Origin: an uncultured Ruminiclostridium sp.
Lineage (GTDB): Bacteria; Bacillota; Clostridia; Oscillospirales; Ruminococcaceae
DNA: 47,618 bases
Reading direction: 5' to 3'
Assembly (NCBI GenBank): GCA_947629925.1
Contig: CANRFO010000020.1
Coordinates: 1 to 47,618, forward strand
The translations under genes and the position numbers were made by a program. This document shows, in pieces, positions 42,360 through 47,618 of the stretch (within the stretch, counting starts at the first letter, position 1; every line of letters starts with the position of its first letter). A model generated the notes under the pieces. That model saw only the letters and a program-made list of their open reading frames with translations, was not told the origin of the DNA and did not search any database.

Positions 42360-43156
42360 CGGTTGTACCTCCGCTGTATAAAAATGCCGCAAAGGACTAT
42401 GAGAAATACTACCGCTGAAGTCAGTACCGCGCTTGTGGCAAGGCTTTGATAATCAAGGCGCAGAAAATTGTTATTCATGAAATATTGCAGGGTATAGCTG
42501 TGGTCTGGAGGATAATTCGTACCGTAAAAAAGATAACTTTCTTTAAATATCCTGAAGCTGTTCACTATTGACAGGAGGACTGAAAAAAGGATAGTGGGCG
42601 CTATCATAGGTAAAGTTATCTTTCTGTGAAGCGTCCACGAGCCTGCGCCGTCAAGCTTCGCCGCTTCATATACAGATCTGTCTGCTGCAGTTAATGCGGC
42701 AGTCAGCAGGACTATGCAGATACCTATATTCTTCCATATAAAAAGAAGATAGATCGGCAAAGGCGTCGAGGTATCGGTAAAGACCGTGCGCCAGATAAGA
42801 ACTATGCCCGCAGTAGGAATTACCATAGGTAGGACAAAAGAAGCCCTAAGCGCTTTCAGCTTTCTGATACCGAAGGACAGAAAGAGCGAAATAAGCAGGG
42901 CAAGAATTATCAGCACGGGGACACATACCGCTATCAGTATCAGGCTGTTCAGAAGCGCAAGAAGAAAATATTCGTTCTGAACAGTTTCGATGTAATTGTC
43001 GAGAAAAACAAAATTGCGGCGGAACTGATTATCTATCACCGAATAATAAAGCACCCTGAAATAAGGTATAACAAAGAAAAGCAAGGTGCCTGCAAGGCTT
43101 GGAAGCAGGCACAGCTTGCATTTCGTGTTGAAACTGAGACGTTTGAGTTTTTTCAT
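42356..43156 (-). CDS. ABC sugar-type permease, MalF family
   Basis: The 266-residue protein has about six membrane segments and the conserved EAA loop VYEAAKLDGAGSWTLHRKIT, which contacts the ATPase. It belongs to the carbohydrate importer CUT1 type. It lies 12 bases after the solute-binding protein gene and overlaps its partner permease by four bases. AAAGGA precedes the ATG. Confidence 0.93.
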   Translation of the reverse strand: MKKLKRLSFNTKCKLCLLPSLAGTLLFFVIPYFRVLYYSVIDNQFRRNFVFLDNYIETVQNEYFLLALLNSLILIAVCVPVLIILALLISLFLSFGIRKLKALRASFVLPMVIPTAGIVLIWRTVFTDTSTPLPIYLLFIWKNIGICIVLLTAALTAADRSVYEAAKLDGAGSWTLHRKITLPMIAPTILFSVLLSIVNSFRIFKESYLFYGTNYPPDHSYTLQYFMNNNFLRLDYQSLATSAVLTSAVVFLIVLCGIFIQRRYNR

Positions 43157-43168
43157 TGAACGGTCCTT

Positions 43169-45178
43169 TTACTCGTTGAGGTAAGCAGACAGCTTACGGT
43201 CGGCTTCAGTGATAAATCCGTCAAGGTCGGTCGAGCCTGACAGATATGCTTCGTAATCCTGACGGTAAATATCCTCGGAAATGTTGAAGCAAATCGAAGC
43301 GTCGGAATAGATCCCGTACAGATCCTTAACATACTGTCCGACGTTTTCGTCGTGTTCGGAAAACAGCATAGAAGAGTTATTCGCGGAAAGATATTCAGTA
43401 AGGGCAGTTATATAGTCAAGAACTGACGACAGATTGTCCGACGCGGGATTTACGCAAAGCATAACACAGGTGGCGACGCTTCGCCCGTCGGAAGTCACAG
43501 ACGGCATGGGACAGGCTCGGACTTTATCGGAAAAGCCGTATTCCAACTGGGTAAGACTGTCATTCAGCATTGAGAATAAAAAGCCGTCGGAATTTCCTTC
43601 GTAAAGCTGATTCATGCTGTCGGTATACAGCTTGAAATAATCCTCGCCTTCAGAATAGTTGGCTTCTTCCTTAACATAACGGGCAAGGTCACGAAATTCC
43701 TCGGTATCAAAGCTGATGTTGTTCCGCATATACTGCAAAAGCAGGTTCGTATTAAGAAGATAGCCGTGAATGGCATATCCGCTGCTCTTATCGCTTTCGT
43801 TCGCGGTCTTGGCATTGAGGATAAGCTCTTCCAATGTCATGTCGTTGTTAAAATCCAGCCCGTATTTCTCACAAAGAGCTTCGTTATACATTATCACGTC
43901 GATATCAACGGCGATGGGAAGCATCCATATCTCGCCGTCAGAAGTTAACGCCGCTTCCTTTACATAAGGGAAGCACTTGTCAAGATACTCGCTCACGCCC
44001 TCGACCTCATTCAAAGGATAAAACGTTCCTTTATCGCGTATGCTGTCGGATACGCCCAGCTTTGAATTTAAAAGGCATATATCATAATCGGGGCTTTGCG
44101 AAAGAACAGTAAGAGCGAACTCTGTGTCCGTAAGCTCCTTGCTGTTCATGGAGTAGCCGCAGCCAAACGGCGACGCCATAATAAATCCCGGAGAGATAAG
44201 GTTTATCGTTCTGTTCCCTGCAACGAACGAGGAATTTTTTATACGCTGAACGGCACCCGCTTTGTCAAGTCCGTTGCCGTAGGAGTTGGTATAAAACGTA
44301 CAGCCTCCCCTGTATCTCAGGGTTTTTGCAGAACATCTTGTATTTGGACGGAACTCCGCATAGTCGTCGCTGCCGAAGGTTCCGATGTTAAGTGTGTCAT
44401 ATTTTAAAGAGGACGTAAAAATAAAATCATTTTTGTCGCTGATAACGGCAAATGCATAAACATAGCCCAGATCCATGTAGTATTTTTCTTCGCCTGTCAT
44501 AAAATAAGTCCCGTTCTCATCGACGGCGTATACGCAAAGGCTGCCGTCGGCAGCGGTGCTGACGGTAACGGGATATTCAATGTCAGACCGTTCTGTCTTG
44601 CCGCTTTGCAGGTCGCAGCTGTAAAGGACGGTGCCCTGATAGGTGAAAACTGCGTTATCATACGGACAGCCTTCAAGCTCCCTGCCAAAATCCTCCACCG
44701 TAAACCAAAGCTTTCCGTCAGCTATAACGCTGTTGGTGACAACAGTGGAAGAAGAAGAGACAGAGGTTTTTGCAAAAACGGAAAATTCGTCTGTTCGCAG
44801 GTCGTAAGAGTATATCGACAGCGTTTGTTCCCCATTGGAACAACCTATACTGTACAAGGTGCTGTCATGGTATGAAACAGTGTTGAGAGCTGCGCCGCCT
44901 GTTTCCAGCTTTTTTATATGTACGCCGTTCAGGTCATAAGCGTGAAGCTCGTCGTAAACTTCGTCGTAAGGTTCCTTCTCTATTATGTAAGTTTCGACCG
45001 CGTAAAGCGTTCCGTTTTCGTCAACGTCTAAGCTTCCTACGCCTGTGGTGATATTTTCATATGTAAATTCGTCGCTGTCGACCTCAAAGGTCATCTCCTC
45101 CTCAGACTTGTCAGCCGAACAGGAAACTGACGTAACTGCCAGAGCCGCCGCCAGAAGACAGACGATAAATTTTTTCAT
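43169..45178 (-). CDS. Propeller/solute-binding-protein fusion lipoprotein
   Basis: The 669-residue protein starts with a lipoprotein signal (lipobox SVSC, Cys20). The N-terminal ~340 residues are repeats of beta-strand character with propeller-like phrases (LDVDENGTLYAVETY, VSYHDSTLYSIG, VIADGKLWFTVED). The C-terminal ~320 residues are an extracellular solute-binding domain of the sugar type (MYNEALCEKYGLDFNNDMTL, GFSDKVRACPMPSV, LDGFITEADRKL). Fusing a propeller to a binding protein is unusual. It follows a second propeller lipoprotein and precedes two permeases. Confidence 0.85.
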   Translation of the reverse strand: MKKFIVCLLAAALAVTSVSCSADKSEEEMTFEVDSDEFTYENITTGVGSLDVDENGTLYAVETYIIEKEPYDEVYDELHAYDLNGVHIKKLETGGAALNTVSYHDSTLYSIGCSNGEQTLSIYSYDLRTDEFSVFAKTSVSSSSTVVTNSVIADGKLWFTVEDFGRELEGCPYDNAVFTYQGTVLYSCDLQSGKTERSDIEYPVTVSTAADGSLCVYAVDENGTYFMTGEEKYYMDLGYVYAFAVISDKNDFIFTSSLKYDTLNIGTFGSDDYAEFRPNTRCSAKTLRYRGGCTFYTNSYGNGLDKAGAVQRIKNSSFVAGNRTINLISPGFIMASPFGCGYSMNSKELTDTEFALTVLSQSPDYDICLLNSKLGVSDSIRDKGTFYPLNEVEGVSEYLDKCFPYVKEAALTSDGEIWMLPIAVDIDVIMYNEALCEKYGLDFNNDMTLEELILNAKTANESDKSSGYAIHGYLLNTNLLLQYMRNNISFDTEEFRDLARYVKEEANYSEGEDYFKLYTDSMNQLYEGNSDGFLFSMLNDSLTQLEYGFSDKVRACPMPSVTSDGRSVATCVMLCVNPASDNLSSVLDYITALTEYLSANNSSMLFSEHDENVGQYVKDLYGIYSDASICFNISEDIYRQDYEAYLSGSTDLDGFITEADRKLSAYLNE

Positions 45179-45181
45179 GGC

Positions 45182-46282
45182 TCACTCCCCCATTTTTTGC
45201 TCGGTTACGACGCGGTCCTCATCTATCGTCAATCGATACAGTTCCCTGCCTTTAAGGGCGAAAAGATCGTCACCCGCTGTATAAAGGGAAGTATAGGAAA
45301 AGGTCTGTCCCTCATACGAATGCAGGCAGCCCATTACGCTGTCTCCCTCGGTTATGAAAAGTCCGTCGGTCAAACCCAACATACAGATCTCGCCTTTATA
45401 CAGAGCATAATCAACGATATATGCGCCCTGCGGCGAATAGGCTTCCACCGTTTTATCGGCAACGGATACTTTCTTTACTGTTGTTTTGTTGCTGCTCAGC
45501 GTTTCGGTAAGGTAATAGGCGTATCCTTTATATATGCATTCGCTGCCCACAGTATCACCGTATTCTTCTGCGAGAAAAGTTTCTTCATCTGTTTCGACAT
45601 TGTACAAAGTCATGATATGATTTTCAGGCTGCTGCCAGACCGAACAGCCGTTTTCAGGCGCAAAGGCTTTGTATATTTGTCTTTCATTTCCCCCGTCAAA
45701 ATCACATTCGTATATTAAAGTAGTGACAGTAGTAATTTCGCCGTATTTTTCTGTCCATTCGGTCTCCGATTTACAGCGCCGGAAAAAAATCTTATCCTTA
45801 TACACCGAAAGATTGGAAACATCATCGGCAAGCTTTTTCAGCTTCATGCTGCTTAAATCAAGACTGTACATGGGACCTGTGTCATTGACAACATCCATGC
45901 TTTCGTCATTTTCATATGTTATGTTCGATTCGGGCATAACGCTGAATGTGGGGTTTATAAAGAAGAGGAGCCCGTCGGCTGCGTTAAGAGCTATGCCCTC
46001 CATTTTTACAAGAGGAATAGTTTTTCCGTCGGTAAGCTGATAAATGCAGTCGCCGCTTGAAAAAAATACGGTATCGGTTTCCTCCACATAACAGACCTTG
46101 GCAGGAACTATGCTTTTCAGATTTATGGAATTTGAAACGCAGTCCTTATCAAGATTCAGTGAAACAAGAGCTTTGTCCTCCCCCGAAACAGGGCAGACAA
46201 ATTCGGCGTACTCATCTGCGGAGCATGAGGACAGTAAAAATACGGTCAGCAGCAAAAGCGTTAAAGAAATAATTTTTTTCAT
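45182..46282 (-). CDS. Propeller-like lipoprotein
   Basis: The 366-residue protein starts with a lipoprotein signal (lipobox LSSC, Cys20). The rest consists of repeated short strand motifs such as KVCYVEETDTVFFSSGDCIY, LIYECDFDGGNERQIY and ECIYKGYAYYLTE, which resemble the DUF5050/TolB-type propeller. It is the first gene of the ABC cassette, with only a weak ribosome binding site. A perfect 8-bp palindrome lies upstream. It may bind a wall or polysaccharide ligand and act with the fusion protein downstream; the ligand is unknown. Confidence 0.8.
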   Translation of the reverse strand: MKKIISLTLLLLTVFLLSSCSADEYAEFVCPVSGEDKALVSLNLDKDCVSNSINLKSIVPAKVCYVEETDTVFFSSGDCIYQLTDGKTIPLVKMEGIALNAADGLLFFINPTFSVMPESNITYENDESMDVVNDTGPMYSLDLSSMKLKKLADDVSNLSVYKDKIFFRRCKSETEWTEKYGEITTVTTLIYECDFDGGNERQIYKAFAPENGCSVWQQPENHIMTLYNVETDEETFLAEEYGDTVGSECIYKGYAYYLTETLSSNKTTVKKVSVADKTVEAYSPQGAYIVDYALYKGEICMLGLTDGLFITEGDSVMGCLHSYEGQTFSYTSLYTAGDDLFALKGRELYRLTIDEDRVVTEQKMGE

Positions 46283-46332
46283 GATATAATACCGTCAGCC
46301 TTGATAATATAAAAAGCGGGGATGTTTATGTG

Positions 46333-46349
46333 AGTGAAGTTACTTCACT
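46333..46349. promoter_or_regulatory. Palindromic operator candidate before the ABC cassette
   Basis: AGTGAAGT-T-ACTTCACT, perfect 8-bp arms around one base. It lies about 50 bases upstream of the first gene, just upstream of a weak promoter (CTCACA, 17 bases, TATATT on the - strand). Confidence 0.55.
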
Positions 46350-46366
46350 AATATAAATTTTATGAA

Positions 46367-46687
46367 TCAGGTGGTGATACTATGTACCAATCCCACGGAT
46401 GACTCATAGGAGCTGAAAACATACCCACAATTGGAACAAATTTGTTTGATTTGTCCGTATTTTCTCTGCAAATAACAAAGTTTGTAAACTTTTTTCTCTA
46501 CATTATTCTCGTAATATGTAGCTACAAGGTGTTGATGTGTCCCTGCACATTCATATCTGTACGGTCCTGTAACAACAGCCTGAAGCGTTGAGTGTGAACA
46601 TGATGCGGCAGACGCCATCGCAGCAATATTGGAAGATGCTACGCATGCAGCAATAAACATGGTCAATCCTTTAGTTAATTTTTTCAT
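46367..46687 (-). CDS. Small secreted Cys/His-rich protein
   Basis: A 106-residue protein with a clear signal peptide (MKKLTKGLTMFIAACVASSNIA..., cleavage likely after ASAAS or near it). The mature part has Cys/His pairs CSH, ECAGTHQH, LCYLQRKY and CSNCG, suggestive of a zinc-binding or disulfide-linked small domain. I do not recognise it. CGGAGG precedes the ATG and a near-consensus promoter is present, so it is a real gene. Confidence 0.8.
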   Translation of the reverse strand: MKKLTKGLTMFIAACVASSNIAAMASAASCSHSTLQAVVTGPYRYECAGTHQHLVATYYENNVEKKVYKLCYLQRKYGQIKQICSNCGYVFSSYESSVGLVHSITT

Positions 46688-46732
46688 AATGAACCTCCGT
46701 AAATTTTAATTTTTAGTAACTGATTTATATTT

Positions 46733-46761
46733 ATTATACAACTTATTGTGTGAAAAGTCAA
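46733..46761 (-). promoter_or_regulatory. Promoter of the small secreted protein gene
   Basis: TTGACT (46761-46756) and TATAAT (46738-46733), 17-base spacing. Confidence 0.88.
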
Positions 46762-46889
46762 CTGCATTTTGATTTTCACATCTATCTTATAATCTATCGG
46801 AATGTTCAATTTTCCCTAATTGATTCTCATGCCTTGAAGATAATCTTTTTTCTTTTTATAAAATTCAAATGTTTTGTGATTTTGTTACC

Positions 46890-46964
46890 AAATAGATTTT
46901 TTGGGCGGTAAACATAAAAAATACGCTCCCGTGTTTTGGGAGCGTGTTGATGCGGCTCAGCCGC
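46890..46964 (-). repeat. Two-hairpin repeat, copy C, trailer of tRNA-Ala
   Basis: On the - strand it begins directly after the CCA end of tRNA-Ala: hairpin GCGGC-TGA-GCCGC (46964-46952), then a stem ACGCTCCC/GGGAGCGT (46940-46923) followed by ATTTTTT. It should act as the terminator of the rRNA-tRNA transcript. Confidence 0.85.
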
Positions 46965-47040
46965 TGGTGGACCCGAAGGGGTTCGAACCCTCGACCTCCG
47001 CGTTGCGAACGCGGCGCTCTCCCAACTGAGCTACGAGCCC
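46965..47040 (-). tRNA. tRNA-Ala(CGC)
   Basis: 76 bases with encoded CCA. The anticodon loop is TTCGCAA, giving CGC (codon GCG). The acceptor stem GGGCTCG/CGGGTCC has the G3-U70 pair that identifies tRNA-Ala. Last tRNA of the cluster. Confidence 0.96.
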
Positions 47041-47050
47041 GTATTTGCAC

Positions 47051-47105
47051 AAATAAAACTTTACGCCCCGCTGTTGCGGGGCGCGCGTTGGTGCGGCTCA
47101 GCCGC
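47051..47105 (-). repeat. Two-hairpin repeat, copy D, trailer of tRNA-Glu
   Basis: Starts directly after the CCA of tRNA-Glu with the same GCGGC-TGA-GCCGC unit (47105-47093), then a different stem CGCCCCGC/GCGGGGCG (47083-47064) with an AACA loop. tRNA-Ala begins 11 bases later. Confidence 0.8.
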
Positions 47106-47180
47106 TGGTGACCCGTGGGGGAATCGAACCCCCGTTACCGGCGTGAGAGGCCGATGTCTTAACCGCTTGACCAACGGGCC
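47106..47180 (-). tRNA. tRNA-Glu(CTC)
   Basis: 75 bases with encoded CCA. Anticodon loop CTCTCAC gives CTC (codon GAG). T-loop GGTTCGATTCC is intact. Confidence 0.94.
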
Positions 47181-47207
47181 GTGTCGCTTTCCAACAGGAA
47201 AGCTGTT

Positions 47208-47234
47208 TAAAAATTTGCACCCTTTTAAGGGTGC
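47208..47234 (-). terminator. Hairpin after tRNA-Lys
   Basis: On the - strand GCACCCT-TAAA-AGGGTGC (47234-47217) is followed by AAATTTTTAAAC. It may end or process the transcript between tRNA-Lys and tRNA-Glu. Confidence 0.6.
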
Positions 47235-47240
47235 TGATAT

Positions 47241-47316
47241 TGGTACACCTTCAGGGACTCGAACCCTGGACCCACTGATTAAGAGTCAGTTGCTCTACCA
47301 ACTGAGCTAAAGGTGC
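47241..47316 (-). tRNA. tRNA-Lys(CTT)
   Basis: 76 bases with encoded CCA. Anticodon loop CTCTTAA gives CTT (codon AAG). First tRNA after the 5S gene. Confidence 0.95.
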
Positions 47317-47319
47317 ATA

Positions 47320-47394
47320 GTAGTTTTGCGGAGCAAAACTACGATCCAACACCACTTGAATTTCCCTTATGGAAATTCATTTTGCTTCGCAAAA
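47320..47394. repeat. Three small hairpins between 5S and tRNA-Lys
   Basis: GTAGTTTTGC-GGA-GCAAAACTAC (47320-47342), GAATTTCC-CTTAT-GGAAATTC (47358-47378) and TTTTGC-TTC-GCAAAA (47380-47394). The first and third resemble the hairpins at 14000, 14065 and 18506. Confidence 0.75.
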
Positions 47395-47444
47395 CCGCAG
47401 TATCGGACAGGAACTGCTACTGCTTAAAAACAGCAGAAACAGCG

Positions 47445-47466
47445 AAAAACCACAAATGTGGTTTTT
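47445..47466 (-). terminator. Hairpin after 5S rRNA
   Basis: AAAAACCAC-ATTT-GTGGTTTTT on the - strand, nine bases after the 5S end, followed by CGCTGTTT. Possible partial terminator or processing site. Confidence 0.6.
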
Positions 47467-47475
47467 CAATATTAT

Positions 47476-47590
<115 letters not shown>

Positions 47591-47618
47591 TTGTGAGAGA
47601 TATTCTCTCAAAATTGAA

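Overview
The window looks like a chromosomal segment of a Gram-positive anaerobe of the class Clostridia, most likely a Ruminococcus-like member of the Oscillospiraceae. I infer this from the gene families and their order (infC-rpmI-rplT with an attenuator leader; rplM-rpsI with a leader; rnc - radical SAM - smc - ftsY; nadD-yqeK-rsfS; aroQ, pepP and efp close together; an efp-linked CD1247-type protein), from near-consensus TTGACA/TATAAT promoters with 17-base spacers, and from strong GGAGG-type ribosome binding sites. The species itself cannot be read from the sequence.

Layout. 1-2.4 kb: a DJ-1/PfpI-like gene, then the IF3-L35-L20 operon, whose infC starts at a rare ATC codon. 2.4-17.6 kb: a membrane protein of unknown role, then a long, tightly packed + strand housekeeping run: SpoU methyltransferase, topA, trmFO, plsX, rnc, an Elp3-like radical SAM protein, smc, ftsY, rdgB, yhbY, nadD, yqeK, rsfS. 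17.6-23.9 kb: rpsU, yqeG, an endonuclease IV-like TIM barrel, aroQ, an AT-rich P-loop kinase-like gene that looks inserted, pepP, a lipoprotein polysaccharide deacetylase, efp and a CD1247-type protein. 

23.9-29.7 kb (- strand): a complete-looking vanG-type glycopeptide resistance locus in the order vanR-vanS-vanW-vanG-vanXY-vanT, where the last gene encodes only the membrane half of VanT and no serine racemase domain. An identical 11-base box (AAAATCGTAAG) precedes both the vanR promoter and the vanS-vanW gap at nearly the same distance from the -10 element, which makes it a candidate VanR site. 29.7-31.3 kb: a divergent holin plus GH25 lysozyme pair.

31.3-40.7 kb: unlinked single genes (orphan alpha-barrel protein, class II fructose-bisphosphate aldolase, repeat-containing lipoprotein, XRE regulator, SIMPL protein, a small membrane protein), rplM-rpsI behind an L13-type leader, a PAS/degenerate GGDEF/EAL protein and a carboxymuconolactone decarboxylase-cupin fusion. 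40.8-41.1 kb holds two copies of a two-hairpin repeat. 41.2-46.3 kb (- strand): an ABC importer cassette without its own ATPase, built of a propeller lipoprotein, a propeller/solute-binding-protein fusion, two permeases and a truncated adaptor-like protein. 46.4-47.6 kb: a small secreted Cys/His protein, then (reading the - strand) 5S rRNA, tRNA-Lys(CTT), tRNA-Glu(CTC) and tRNA-Ala(CGC), the tail of an rRNA operon whose larger genes lie outside the window. The two-hairpin repeat recurs directly after the CCA ends of two of these tRNAs.

The best candidates for something undescribed are the racemase-less vanG locus with its candidate regulon box, the tRNA-linked two-hairpin repeat with compensatory base changes, and the sensor-like ABC cassette.
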